A stretch of 64,000 nucleotides of DNA from Gracilibacillus timonensis (GTDB lineage: Bacteria > Bacillota > Bacilli > Bacillales > Amphibacillaceae): positions 620,001-684,000 of the forward strand of contig NZ_FLKH01000012.1 of assembly GCF_900086715.1 (NCBI RefSeq). The letters run 5' to 3'. This document shows positions 27,088 through 36,193 of the stretch, piece after piece (position 1 is the first letter of the stretch; each line of letters starts with the position of its first letter). The translations under genes and the position numbers were made by a program. The notes below the pieces were generated by a model. That model worked only from the letters and a program-made list of their open reading frames with translations, did not search any database and had not been told where the DNA came from.

Positions 27088-28344
27088 ATGATATTGATGA
27101 ATGCGACTTTACCAAAACAAGAGGGATTATGGAATATTCATGTAGAGGATGGTCGATTTACAAAAATAGTGGAAGCGACCGAGGTAGAAGGGGCGGTTAA
27201 TCTGAATGGTAAGCTAGTCAGTGCTCCGTTTATCGAACCGCATGTCCATTTGGATACGACGCTCACGGCAGGCGAACCGAAATGGAATGAAAGTGGGACC
27301 CTTTTTGAAGGGATATCTACCTGGGCAGAGCGTAAGAAGACTTTAACGATAGAGGATGTCAAACAACGAGCAACGAAGGCGTTGAAATGGCAAATCGCTC
27401 AAGGCATTCAGCATGTGCGTACTCATGTTGATGTTTGTGATCCATCGCTTACAGCAATGAAGGCCTTGTTAGAGGTAAAGGAAGAGATGAAGAATTACGT
27501 GGACCTGCAGTTGGTTGCCTTTCCGCAAGAAGGTTACCTGTCTTATCCGAACGGGACAGAATTGGTTGAAGAGGCTTTGAAACTGGGGGCAGATGTGGTT
27601 GGCGGAATCCCTCATTTTGAATTCACGCGTGAGTATGGGGTAGAATCGATGAAACTCGCTTTTGACTTAGCCGAGAAGTATCAGCGCTTGGTCGACATTC
27701 ACTGTGATGAGATCGATGATGAACAGTCTCGTTTTGTCGAAGTGGTTGCAGCAGAAGCCCATAAACGGAATATGGGAAGTAAGGTAACTGCCAGTCATAC
27801 GACAGCGATGCACTCTTATAATGGTGCCTATGTCTCTAAATTGATGAAATTATTAGGGATGGCTCAAATCAACTTTATTGCCAATCCGCTTGTAAATATT
27901 CATTTGCAAGGGCGGTTTGATGATTATCCAAAACGACGGGGTGTAACAAGGGTAAAGGAATTGACCGAAGCCGGTTTGAATGTCAGCTTTGGTCATGATG
28001 ATATCTTCGATCCTTGGTATCCACTGGGTACCGGTAATATGTTGCAGGTGTTACATATGGGGATCCATGTGACCCACTTGATGGGGTATCAACAAATAAT
28101 TCAATCGTTTGACTATATAACAGAGAATAGCGCTGTTACCATGGATATCCAAGACCAATATGGCATAGAGCCAGGTAAACCAGCCAATTTTATTATTCTT
28201 AATGCTACCAATGTTTATGACGCGATTCGCAAACAGGCAGAAGTGCTTGCCTCTTATCGTAATGGCGTGAAGATTGCCGAAACCAAGCCAAAAGAAGCTT
28301 CTCTTTTTATGGAGGAGACAGAGCTGATTAACTTTGAGAGATAA
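27088..28344 (+). CDS. codA: Cytosine deaminase
   Basis: A 418-residue amidohydrolase-fold deaminase turning cytosine into uracil and ammonia. Metal ligands are visible: HVH in EPHVHLDTT (near 52), [12 protein letters not shown] (near 205), and [17 protein letters not shown] (near 310), whose [10 protein letters not shown] part matches the E. coli CodA active site. Its GGGGT ribosome site lies in the end of codB. With codB it forms a cytosine uptake and salvage operon feeding uracil to Upp. Confidence 0.95.
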   Translation: MILMNATLPKQEGLWNIHVEDGRFTKIVEATEVEGAVNLNGKLVSAPFIEPHVHLDTTLTAGEPKWNESGTLFEGISTWAERKKTLTIEDVKQRATKALKWQIAQGIQHVRTHVDVCDPSLTAMKALLEVKEEMKNYVDLQLVAFPQEGYLSYPNGTELVEEALKLGADVVGGIPHFEFTREYGVESMKLAFDLAEKYQRLVDIHCDEIDDEQSRFVEVVAAEAHKRNMGSKVTASHTTAMHSYNGAYVSKLMKLLGMAQINFIANPLVNIHLQGRFDDYPKRRGVTRVKELTEAGLNVSFGHDDIFDPWYPLGTGNMLQVLHMGIHVTHLMGYQQIIQSFDYITENSAVTMDIQDQYGIEPGKPANFIILNATNVYDAIRKQAEVLASYRNGVKIAETKPKEASLFMEETELINFER

Positions 28345-28353
28345 CAGCTGTTC

Positions 28354-28400
28354 GAGAAAACCGTATCCCTTGTTGAGATGGATACGGTTTTCTCTTGTTT
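28354..28400 (+). terminator. codBA terminator
   Basis: A 15-bp perfect stem GAGAAAACCGTATCC / GGATACGGTTTTCTC, followed by TTGTTT. Confidence 0.9.
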
Positions 28401-28458
28401 CATCGGTTGTTAGTTTTACTTTGTTCAGAGACGCAGAGAGAGTTTGGCTGTTCTTCTA

Positions 28459-28903
28459 ACGGACAAAAAACCAGCGGATTACGAAATACTGTCCGTAAGA
28501 ATGAATCTAACGGACAAAAAAACGCTGAATTGCAAAATACTGTCCGTAAGAATGAATCTAACGGACAAAAAACCGCTGAATTGAAAAATACTGTCCGTAA
28601 GAATGAATCTAACGGACAAAAAACTGCTGAATCGCGAAATACTGTCCGTAAGAATGAATCTAACGGACAAAAACCGCTGAATTGCAAAATACTGTCCATA
28701 AGAATGAATCTAACGGACAAAAAACCGCTGAATTGCAAAATACTGTCCGTAAGAATGAATCTAACGGACAAAAAACCGCCGAATCGCGAAATACTGTCCA
28801 TAAGAATGAATCTAACGGACAAAAAACCGCTGAATTGCAAAATACTGTCCGTAAGAATGAATCTAACGGACAAAAAACTGCTGAATCGCGAAATACTGTC
28901 CGT
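28459..28903. repeat. Array 1: nine 51-bp repeats with ACGGACA/TGTCCGT dyads
   Basis: Units start with ACGGACA at 28459, 28510, 28561, 28612, 28663, 28713, 28764, 28815 and 28866 (period 51, once 50). Each ends with TGTCCGT, and AAGAATGAATCTA links units. The interior falls in two types, CCGCTGAATTGCAAAATAC and a CTGCTGAATCGCGAAATAC form. Since 51 is a multiple of three, open frames appear on both strands; they are repeat artefacts. A related array lies at 46209-46552. Confidence 0.95.
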
Positions 28904-29017
28904 AAGAAATGTTATCGTACTCTATAAGGGGTAGACGCTGGCAGCTAGTCACTTTCATAACAAATGCAATTGAGCAACATTTTATTCAATCAGCAGTTTA
29001 ACGAAGGGGGAGCAGGA

Positions 29018-29797
29018 ATGTTTTTTGACGGAGTGATGCCGTTAGCGACAGAGCTTACCATCTGGGCTACCTATATCATGGCTCTTATCTGGGGTTATCG
29101 CGGGCCGCGAACATATCGACGGGATCGTTTTTTTGCAACGCAAAATAAAAATTTGCAAGAAGAAAGCGAGGAATTGATTACGACTGGTCAATTATTTTAT
29201 CAAGGCTTTCAGGAGGTAGAAGACGTACGGCAGCTGTTACCAAACCAGCCGTTATGGAAACGACATGATATTCAGTTTCATTATACCTCTCGATTCTATA
29301 TCTATACCGAAGACTGGTCCTGTCATGTTAGTGAATCTGTAGAAGAAAGCCGGAAAATAGTCGATTATGCCAGAATGACAAAAATGCTTGGTGCCGTAAG
29401 TTTGGAAATGGCGCCCAACTTTTTTCACCGTGTGTTACGATTGATTAATTGGATGCTTTTCTTCATATTATTTCTCACCCCTTTTGTGCTAGTAATTACG
29501 GCGGTGGAAACACGGCCAGATGGACTCCCCAATATCGGCGGGCCTTGGGAGCAGCTTAATGATGGCGGTATCGTACTCTTTTTCTATATGGTCTTCCGCT
29601 TGGGAGTGGAAACCATTCAATATCTTATGCAGAATCGACGTTCTAAAAAAATGATCAGTGAATTACAGGTCTTTCAATCGGAGCGGACGATTCAATTGAT
29701 TCACCAATACTTACACCGCCAATTTTGGGGTTATTTCATCAGTTATGCCCTAGTAATCATGGTGTTTTTAGCACTCACCGCTTGGTCATTGGAATAA
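29018..29797 (+). CDS. Membrane protein of unknown function
   Basis: A 259-residue protein with an N-terminal membrane segment (LTIWATYIMALIWGY), a soluble stretch of about 110 residues, and three more hydrophobic segments from about 145 on (WMLFFILFLTPFVLVITA, VLFFYMVFRLGV and YFISYALVIMVFLAL). The soluble part includes QFHYTSRFYIYTEDWSCHVSES. I do not recognise a family. GGGGGAGC precedes the ATG at 29018; an ATG 18 codons earlier lacks a ribosome site. It may be co-transcribed with the next membrane protein (99-base gap). Confidence 0.7.
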   Translation: MFFDGVMPLATELTIWATYIMALIWGYRGPRTYRRDRFFATQNKNLQEESEELITTGQLFYQGFQEVEDVRQLLPNQPLWKRHDIQFHYTSRFYIYTEDWSCHVSESVEESRKIVDYARMTKMLGAVSLEMAPNFFHRVLRLINWMLFFILFLTPFVLVITAVETRPDGLPNIGGPWEQLNDGGIVLFFYMVFRLGVETIQYLMQNRRSKKMISELQVFQSERTIQLIHQYLHRQFWGYFISYALVIMVFLALTAWSLE

Positions 29798-29896
29798 GGG
29801 GACGTCGGTTCCAGTAAAAAATTGTAGCATGCAAAATGAATCCTTTTTGCTTGTTCAATCGTAAACAATAGGAGAGTAAGTAAGGAGGAAGAAAAA

Positions 29897-31606
29897 ATGG
29901 GAGTTCTATTAACGTCATTAATGAGTTTAATCTTGTATGTATTAGGTGTGATCGTTACAACTGTGGTGACATCATTTCCGACCAAAAAAGTATTCAAATT
30001 TGCTTTAGGAATATTTATTTTTGGATTTATTATCATGGCCATTATTAATTATTTTGCCATGCCAACCATTACGGTTCCCAATATGTTAACCATTAATGTA
30101 ATTGTGGCGGTTATCCTAATTCCACTCTATTTATTTGTATTACAGCCTAATAAATTAGTAGAGAAGAAGGTATTACGGCCATTAGTTGGCATATTTTCTT
30201 TGGCGATTATCGCTATTATTGCGGTAGTTATTACTAGCTTTGTCACATTGGATAATGCCCAGCAGACCATTTCCGTGAGTGAAGAAGAAGAGGCAGAGCC
30301 GTTGACCAAGGATGAAACGCCTATCACGGTTGCACCAGAGTTTGCCCGGAATAAGATTCAGAAGGCGATGAGTGTGGTACCGAACCCGCAATTTTATGAC
30401 CTTGGTAAGCTGCAAGTGCAAAAGGTAGACGACGAGATTGTGTATGTCGCACCGGTAGAGTTTGCTGATTTTTGGAAGTTTTTAAGAGGTCAAGAAACAC
30501 CTGGTTATTTTACGATTTCGGCTACGAATGTAAATGCCCAACCTGATTTTCATGAAGATGCCATGAATTATACTAATTCTAGCTATTTTCATAAATATGT
30601 TAAGCGGGTCATCTACAATCAATACCCTAATTATATTCAAAGTGGTGAGGCACAGATTGAAGTAGACGATAACGGCAAGCCTTGGTATGTGCAAACCATT
30701 TATAAGCCGATGCACATTACCAATAAGCCGAACTTGGATCAGTTAAAAGTGGTGGTCATTGATCCCGATACTGGGGATATGCAATCCTTTGATACAGACG
30801 AGGCACCAGCATTTATCGAGGGATCGGTCAGTTCCGAGATGGCTACTTTAACCAATGATTATTACGGAAAATACGTACATGGCTGGTTAAATAGTGTGTT
30901 TGGCAAGCGAGATGTGAAGATTCCTAATCAGTCCGGATCCGAATCTGGTGTTACTCCGATGTTTGATGAAAATGGAGACATGTATTATTTTACCGACATG
31001 ACGTCACCAAAGGAAAATATTGATTCGGCGTTAGGTTATACGTTAATCAATGCTCGTACCGGTGAATTAACCTATTATGGCGGAGAAAAGAATAACGGTA
31101 TTATGGACAGTGAAGGGGCCAAACAGATTGTTAACAAGGAATTTCCTGAGAAAAAATGGGAAGGCTATATGCCTGTTTTGTATAATATTGATGGGAATCC
31201 AACGTGGGTCGTGAATGTATTAGATCCGAATGGTTTACACAAGCAATATGCCTATATTAAAGCCAATGATTCGGATTTCGTCGTGTTTGGCGATACGGCT
31301 AATGAAACACTGGATGCCTATCGCATGGCCTTATTACAAGATCCAGGTAACACTGGGGCAACAGGTGAAACACAGACAGAGGAAGTGACAGGCACAATAA
31401 ACCGTGTGTTGGTTCATTCCACCGAGCAAGGACAGATTGTACAATTTTTAATCGAAGACGATACAACGATTTATACTGTCAACGCCAGCAAGGTACCATT
31501 AGCGATTTTCTTACAGCAGGGTGATGGAATCCAAGCAGAGGCGCAAGTGCTTGATAACGGAACGGCAACGATTGAGACGATGGAAATAGAGGGATTAACG
31601 GAATAA
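29897..31606 (+). CDS. Large membrane protein with extracellular C-terminal domain
   Basis: A 569-residue protein with four N-terminal membrane segments (to about residue 115), an acidic linker (SEEEEAEPLTKDE), and about 440 residues predicted outside the cell. The external part has several repeats of an Asp-Pro-rich motif (VVIDPDTGDMQSFD; MFDENGDMYYFTD; INARTGELTYYGG) that suggest a PepSY-like or beta-propeller-like fold, and a C-terminal OB-like segment (TGTINRVLVHSTEQGQIVQF). I cannot name it. AAGGAGG precedes the ATG. The upstream membrane protein is its likely operon partner. Confidence 0.72.
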   Translation: MGVLLTSLMSLILYVLGVIVTTVVTSFPTKKVFKFALGIFIFGFIIMAIINYFAMPTITVPNMLTINVIVAVILIPLYLFVLQPNKLVEKKVLRPLVGIFSLAIIAIIAVVITSFVTLDNAQQTISVSEEEEAEPLTKDETPITVAPEFARNKIQKAMSVVPNPQFYDLGKLQVQKVDDEIVYVAPVEFADFWKFLRGQETPGYFTISATNVNAQPDFHEDAMNYTNSSYFHKYVKRVIYNQYPNYIQSGEAQIEVDDNGKPWYVQTIYKPMHITNKPNLDQLKVVVIDPDTGDMQSFDTDEAPAFIEGSVSSEMATLTNDYYGKYVHGWLNSVFGKRDVKIPNQSGSESGVTPMFDENGDMYYFTDMTSPKENIDSALGYTLINARTGELTYYGGEKNNGIMDSEGAKQIVNKEFPEKKWEGYMPVLYNIDGNPTWVVNVLDPNGLHKQYAYIKANDSDFVVFGDTANETLDAYRMALLQDPGNTGATGETQTEEVTGTINRVLVHSTEQGQIVQFLIEDDTTIYTVNASKVPLAIFLQQGDGIQAEAQVLDNGTATIETMEIEGLTE

Positions 31607-31627
31607 AATAAGCAATTTGGTTGATAA

Positions 31628-31661
31628 GAAAAAGGCACGAGGATTACTCGATGCCTTTTTT
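31628..31661. terminator. Bidirectional terminator
   Basis: AAAAAGGCA and CGAG pair with CTCG and TGCCTTTTT (one bulge). It covers the end of the minus-strand MFS gene. Confidence 0.85.
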
Positions 31662-32879
31662 CTGTCTGCGATAAATTTCTAACGTGCTCACGGCACAGAG
31701 AATGGCGGTGAGCCCGATAAAGAAATAGCCTGCTTGCATACCGATTTGTCTGCTTGCCTCCCATGAAGAGCCAAAGGATAGACTGGTGACAAATTCAATA
31801 ATATAACCAATTAATAGGTTTGTCAGAACCCCGCCAATCCCAATCAATACTACGACGAAGGTGATCGCAGCATCGGTTCCTGCCCGATATTGTTTGGTGA
31901 CTAGTGCCATCATTGTAGGATAAATCGGGCCAATCCCTAAACCAGCAATCGCAAATAAGAAAGCAATCTGATCACCAATAAAAAGTGGCAATAGACTAAG
32001 TAAACCTGCGAATGTAGAGAAAATAACAATCGAGATCGCATAACCAATCCGATCTGTTAACGGTCCAAACAACAATCGTGCCATCATAAACGTAAAAAAG
32101 AACAGAGATAATAAGCCAGAAGCATCACCAATCGACCATTCATTTACCCTAACCAAATAATTCACCAGCCAAGCGGCGATTCCTAATTCAGCGGTCACAC
32201 CCATTGTTAAGGCAAAAACAATCAGCCAAGCTATTGGGTCTTTAGTTAGCTTTTTAAAAGAAGCTGGTTCCCCGGATTCTGTTGCCTCCTGTTCCTTAGG
32301 GAATTTGCTCCATAACACCGGGATAATAGGCAAGAGTGACAAACTCATCATCACTAAATACATACCACGCCAGCCAAACACGGTAGACGATATCTCCCAG
32401 CCCATCACGTAGGCAGCAGCAATCGGTGCTACTGTAGAACCAACCCCGTAAAAGAAGTGAGATAGGTTAAGCATGGTTCCCGTATTTTTTGTAAAAAGCC
32501 GGGCCGCAATAATGGCTAAACCGATTTCAAGCATGCCATTTCCTATGTATAATAAAAAGTAAGCGATCACTAAAGAGGTAAAATTATTAGAGAAATAAAT
32601 AAAAACGCCGGAGAACGCCATCAAGATAAAGGTGAGAATATTAGTCGTCTTTGCTCCGATTTTTGCGATTAACCACGACGTATAGGTACAGGCGAGAAAA
32701 AAGCCAAAGGAATTAATCGCTAATAAGATTCCTAATGTCCCATCTGTTATGGTTAATTCTGTTTGCATCTCTGGCAAGGCCGGCCCCTTAATATTCTCGG
32801 AAATGCCAAAAATGAAAAATCCCCCAAAAATAACAAATAGCAATAATATGTAGTTCGTTTTTTCTTTCTGCTTGATCAT
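31644..32879 (-). CDS. MFS transporter (FucP-like sugar/proton symporter group)
   Basis: A 411-residue major facilitator with 12 predicted membrane segments. The first segment GGFFIFGISENIKGPALP and the FHFF-like NLSHFFYGVGSTVAP stretch (near 130) resemble the FucP-like sugar MFS branch found in Bacillaceae. The charged A-like motif is weak. I chose the ATG at 32879 with AAAGGAG upstream rather than an ATG 12 codons earlier. No enzyme gene next to it points to a substrate. Confidence 0.8.
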   Translation of the reverse strand: MIKQKEKTNYILLLFVIFGGFFIFGISENIKGPALPEMQTELTITDGTLGILLAINSFGFFLACTYTSWLIAKIGAKTTNILTFILMAFSGVFIYFSNNFTSLVIAYFLLYIGNGMLEIGLAIIAARLFTKNTGTMLNLSHFFYGVGSTVAPIAAAYVMGWEISSTVFGWRGMYLVMMSLSLLPIIPVLWSKFPKEQEATESGEPASFKKLTKDPIAWLIVFALTMGVTAELGIAAWLVNYLVRVNEWSIGDASGLLSLFFFTFMMARLLFGPLTDRIGYAISIVIFSTFAGLLSLLPLFIGDQIAFLFAIAGLGIGPIYPTMMALVTKQYRAGTDAAITFVVVLIGIGGVLTNLLIGYIIEFVTSLSFGSSWEASRQIGMQAGYFFIGLTAILCAVSTLEIYRRQKKGIE

Positions 32880-33150
32880 GACTGAACTCCTTTGATTTTC
32901 CATTCCGTCTATCATATCATAAAAATGATGGGTTACCTATGCTTTTTTTGCGAATATTATTTCCTTATAGGATAAGAAAGCAGTCTTGGTATGATCAGAT
33001 GTGGAACAATTTTGACTTCTTTGAGTGCCGGTTTTCTCTTATTGATAGAAGGAAACAACATTAGCCGATAGATTTTTCGCTACTCATCAAAAATATGTTA
33101 TGATATTTATTAGACATGTGTTTGTTTTGCATAGAATCAGGAGGAAGATA

Positions 33151-33795
33151 ATGATTGATTTTACCAAGCGACAAAAAGAAATTATGCATATTTTAGCAAA
33201 ACATGAACCGATTACGGCGGAACAAATTGCAGAAATGCTGGGCGTAAGTAAAGGGACATTGCGATCTGATCTAGCTGTGTTAGTCATGACGGGACATATT
33301 GAAGCTAAGCCGAAAGTAGGTTATTTTTTAGCGAAGGAACAGAAGGAGCCCAGTCAACAGAACATTTGGAAGCAAACACAAATAAAAGATGTTCAAGGAG
33401 TACCTGTTACCATTCAGCGGACAACCACCGTCAAGGATGCTGTGATATCTCTTTTTATGGAGGATGTGGGAACACTGATTGTGGTCGATGAACATCATTA
33501 TTTAGAAGGAATTGTCTCGCGCAAGGATTTATTAAAGGTAACTTTGGGAAATCCAGAAGCTGTATCAATGCCGGTACATTTGGTGATGACCAGACAGCCA
33601 AAGGTATATACCATTGCATCAGATAAAAGCGTTTACGAGGCTGCCAGTATGATGGTGTTGTATGAAGTGGACAGCTTACCGGTCGTTAAGAATCAAGAAA
33701 ACAAAGACAAAGTGATTGGCCGAATCACCAAAACCAATATCGTGAAAGCATTGATTGATCATCCATTTGATAGCTTACACACAAGGGGAGTGTAG
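33151..33795 (+). CDS. ccpN: CcpN/YqzB-like regulator (HTH plus two CBS domains)
   Basis: A 214-residue regulator with an N-terminal helix-turn-helix (residues 1-60: QKEIMHILAKHEPITAEQIA, then GVSKGTLRSDL) and two CBS domains (about 80-205). CcpN of B. subtilis represses gapB and pckA on glycolytic carbon and is encoded next to yqfL (known). Here a YqfL-type gene follows after four bases. AGGAGG precedes the ATG at 33151. The gene is away from its B. subtilis genomic neighbours, so it may be a paralogue. Confidence 0.78.
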   Translation: MIDFTKRQKEIMHILAKHEPITAEQIAEMLGVSKGTLRSDLAVLVMTGHIEAKPKVGYFLAKEQKEPSQQNIWKQTQIKDVQGVPVTIQRTTTVKDAVISLFMEDVGTLIVVDEHHYLEGIVSRKDLLKVTLGNPEAVSMPVHLVMTRQPKVYTIASDKSVYEAASMMVLYEVDSLPVVKNQENKDKVIGRITKTNIVKALIDHPFDSLHTRGV

Positions 33796-33799
33796 AGTG

Positions 33800-34606
33800 A
33801 TGGCAGAACAGTCCTACGTATTTGTATGTTCCGATGCCGTGGGAGAGACGGCAGAAGCAGTGGTGAGAGCAACCATCAGACAATTTGCTAATAACAATGT
33901 ACAAGTGAAACGACAAAGCCATATTCAGACAGAAACAGAAATAGAGGATATTATGAAAGAGGTAAAAAGCAAAAAAGGTTTTATAGCGTATACCTTGGTT
34001 CAGCCTGAATTGAGGGCGAAAATGCAACAAGAAGCGATTCAAGCTGATATTCGGGCCGTAGATGTGATGGGACCGATGATGCAGGCATATATTGATACCT
34101 TTGATGGTAATCCAAAGCCAGATCCCGGTCAGCGACAGGTCTTAGATGAAGAATATTTTAAACGGATTGAAGCAGTGGAATTTGCCGTTAAATATGACGA
34201 TGGAAAAGATGTGAAAGGTCTCCTGATGGCTGATGTTGCCTTAATCGGGGTGTCACGCACTTCGAAAACACCCTTAAGTATATTTTTAGCTCATAAAGGT
34301 ATTAAAACGGCGAATTTGCCTATTTTGCCTGATATGGAAGCACCGGAAGAGCTGTTTGCTGATGTAGATAGAATGGTGGTGGGACTGACGATTGACCCAG
34401 CCCAACTGTTGAAAATCAGGACGGAGCGGTTAAAGACTTTAGGTTTGCCTGCTCAATCCAAGTATGCCTCCATGGATCAAATTGAACGGGAGATGGAAAC
34501 AGCCGATAACTTGATGGACAAGTTAGGTTGTCCGGTGATTAACGTATCCGATAAATCCATCGAAGAAACAGCAGGATTGATTATGAAGATGTTGTCAGAA
34601 AGATAA
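33800..34606 (+). CDS. Pyruvate, phosphate dikinase regulatory protein (DUF299)
   Basis: A 268-residue bifunctional kinase/phosphorylase-type regulator. The DUF299 start SYVFVCSDAVGETAEAVV (residues 5-22) and the P-loop-like GVSRTSKTPLSIFLAH (near 152) are diagnostic. Such proteins add or remove phosphate on PPDK or PEP synthase using ADP and Pi. It forms a pair with the CcpN-like gene, as yqfL does with ccpN in B. subtilis, where YqfL modulates CcpN. The ATG at 33800 has GGGGAGTG upstream. Confidence 0.9.
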   Translation: MAEQSYVFVCSDAVGETAEAVVRATIRQFANNNVQVKRQSHIQTETEIEDIMKEVKSKKGFIAYTLVQPELRAKMQQEAIQADIRAVDVMGPMMQAYIDTFDGNPKPDPGQRQVLDEEYFKRIEAVEFAVKYDDGKDVKGLLMADVALIGVSRTSKTPLSIFLAHKGIKTANLPILPDMEAPEELFADVDRMVVGLTIDPAQLLKIRTERLKTLGLPAQSKYASMDQIEREMETADNLMDKLGCPVINVSDKSIEETAGLIMKMLSER

Positions 34607-34621
34607 ACGAGGAGGTAGACA

Positions 34622-35590
34622 ATGAGAAAAAGCGTATTAGTAACGGAAACTATACCGTCATCCGTAAAAGAATTATTGGAAGCGGAGGTCGACGTAACAG
34701 AGTGGGGGAGCTCTGAACAAATGCCAAGAGAACAGCTACTGAAGGAGATCCATGCATACCACGGATTATTGACTTCCAAGGATAAGATTGACACCGAGTT
34801 GTTACAAGCAGCCAGCAAATTAGAGGTGGTCAGTAATATTGCCGTTGGTTATGATAATTTTGATACAGAAGCGATACAACAGGCGGGAATACAGGCTACC
34901 CATACGCCATATGTATTAGATGAAACCGTCGCTGATTTGATTTTTGGACTGATTCTGGGCACTGCACGGCGAATACCAGAGTTAGATCAATACGTTAAAC
35001 AAGGCAGATGGCAGAAGGCAATAGATCTCCCTGAATTCGGTCATAATGTACACCATAAGAAATTGGGCATTATCGGAATGGGACGAATAGGGGAAAAAGT
35101 AGCTCGCCGTGCCCGCTTTGGTTTTGAGATGGATGTATCTTACTATAATCGTTCCCGTCATGAAACGGCAGAACAAGAATTACAGGTTACTTATGAAGAA
35201 TTGGATCGTTTACTGGAAAGCTCTGATTTTATTTTGCTAATGACGCCTCTTACAACAGCTACTTATCAGCTAATAGGAAAAGAAGCATTTGCCAAGATGA
35301 AAGACAGCTGCTTTTTTATTAACGCCTCTAGAGGTGCCGTAGTAGATGAACAGGCTTTAATCGAGGCATTGGAAGACAAGCAGATTGCCGGGGCAGGTTT
35401 AGATGTATTTGTGCAGGAGCCAATCGATCCTAGTCATCCTTTTTTACAGATGAATCAAGTCGTTACCCTGCCGCACATAGGCTCAGCGACTGCCGAAACA
35501 CGGGAAGCAATGAAAAAGTATGCAGCTGAAAACTTGCTGACAGGACTGCGCGGTGAGCAGCCAGAGGCGTTGATTAAGGAACTACGATAG
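34622..35590 (+). CDS. D-isomer-specific 2-hydroxyacid dehydrogenase
   Basis: A 322-residue NAD(P)-dependent dehydrogenase of the glyoxylate/hydroxypyruvate reductase type. The nucleotide-binding motif is GIIGMGRIGEKVARRA (near 148), and the catalytic triad appears as NASRGAVVDE (Arg near 237), DVFVQEP (Glu) and LPHIGSAT (His). It lies 15 bases after the PPDK regulator with AGGAGG, so the three genes form one operon. Its role is probably to reduce glyoxylate or a similar 2-oxoacid; the substrate is not fixed. Confidence 0.87.
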   Translation: MRKSVLVTETIPSSVKELLEAEVDVTEWGSSEQMPREQLLKEIHAYHGLLTSKDKIDTELLQAASKLEVVSNIAVGYDNFDTEAIQQAGIQATHTPYVLDETVADLIFGLILGTARRIPELDQYVKQGRWQKAIDLPEFGHNVHHKKLGIIGMGRIGEKVARRARFGFEMDVSYYNRSRHETAEQELQVTYEELDRLLESSDFILLMTPLTTATYQLIGKEAFAKMKDSCFFINASRGAVVDEQALIEALEDKQIAGAGLDVFVQEPIDPSHPFLQMNQVVTLPHIGSATAETREAMKKYAAENLLTGLRGEQPEALIKELR

Positions 35591-35604
35591 GAATAGCAAA
35601 AAAT

Positions 35605-35638
35605 GCACAAAGGGAAGATTTCCTTTGTGTATTTTCTT
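35605..35638 (+). terminator. Terminator after the 2-hydroxyacid dehydrogenase
   Basis: CACAAAGG (35606-35613) pairs with CCTTTGTG (35622-35629), followed by TATTTTCTT. Confidence 0.8.
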
Positions 35639-35779
35639 ACAAGTAATAAGGATGTTTTAACACCCAATACACGACATTTTTCTTAACAAAAAGGTTACAT
35701 TATAAAAAAATACTTTCATATTCGGCAAAATATTGTATCATAGTAGAAGAAAATAGTTCATGTTTAATGAGGTGTAGTT

Positions 35780-36007
35780 GTGAGTATCTTAGTCGAATCG
35801 ATGAAAATGCCAGTAGATAATTTTCTGGGCATGCTTTTATATGCAGTCATTTATATTTTTGTTACAGTAATTGTATTAGGACTTATTCTGAAGCTCATAC
35901 CATACCAGCTTCCATACGCGATAAAAAGTCTGATCGTATTTATTGGTATCCTGATTAGTTTATTGGTTTGGTGGAATACGATCGCCTCCCCAGCCTTGCC
36001 GTTGTAA
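35780..36007 (+). CDS. Small membrane protein, unknown function
   Basis: A 75-residue protein with two membrane segments (FLGMLLYAVIYIFVTVIVLG and LIVFIGILISLLVWW). The start is GTG at 35780 preceded by GAGGTG at good spacing. No conserved motif is recognised. It stands alone between two hairpins and precedes sirB by 186 bases. Confidence 0.6.
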   Translation: MSILVESMKMPVDNFLGMLLYAVIYIFVTVIVLGLILKLIPYQLPYAIKSLIVFIGILISLLVWWNTIASPALPL

Positions 36008-36017
36008 AGTACGGCTG

Positions 36018-36046
36018 CCATCAGTGGAGCTTTGCTTTACTGATGG
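36018..36046 (+). terminator. Hairpin after the small membrane protein
   Basis: CCATCAGT / ACTGATGG stem, without a T tract. Confidence 0.45.
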
Positions 36047-36193
36047 TTAGTGCTTTGGACAATGAATCACCCTGCGCGCACATCTCCATTGCCTGGCAAT
36101 ATGCTGCCAGCCTCTCTGTTCTCCTTTTAGCTTCTCAGCAGATATGATAAAATTAGAATGTAAATAAATAAAATAGATAGAGGGGCTGTTAGC

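Noticed and set aside
28459-28903. CRISPR array
   Set aside because: Repeats with dyads and fixed spacing look like CRISPR, but the interiors are near-identical copies and no cas genes are present; the same holds for 46209-46552.
28395-28934. Repetitive protein genes on either strand across array 1
   Set aside because: The 51-bp period keeps frames open by chance; there is no ribosome site, and residues merely repeat the DNA unit. The same applies to frames across array 2.
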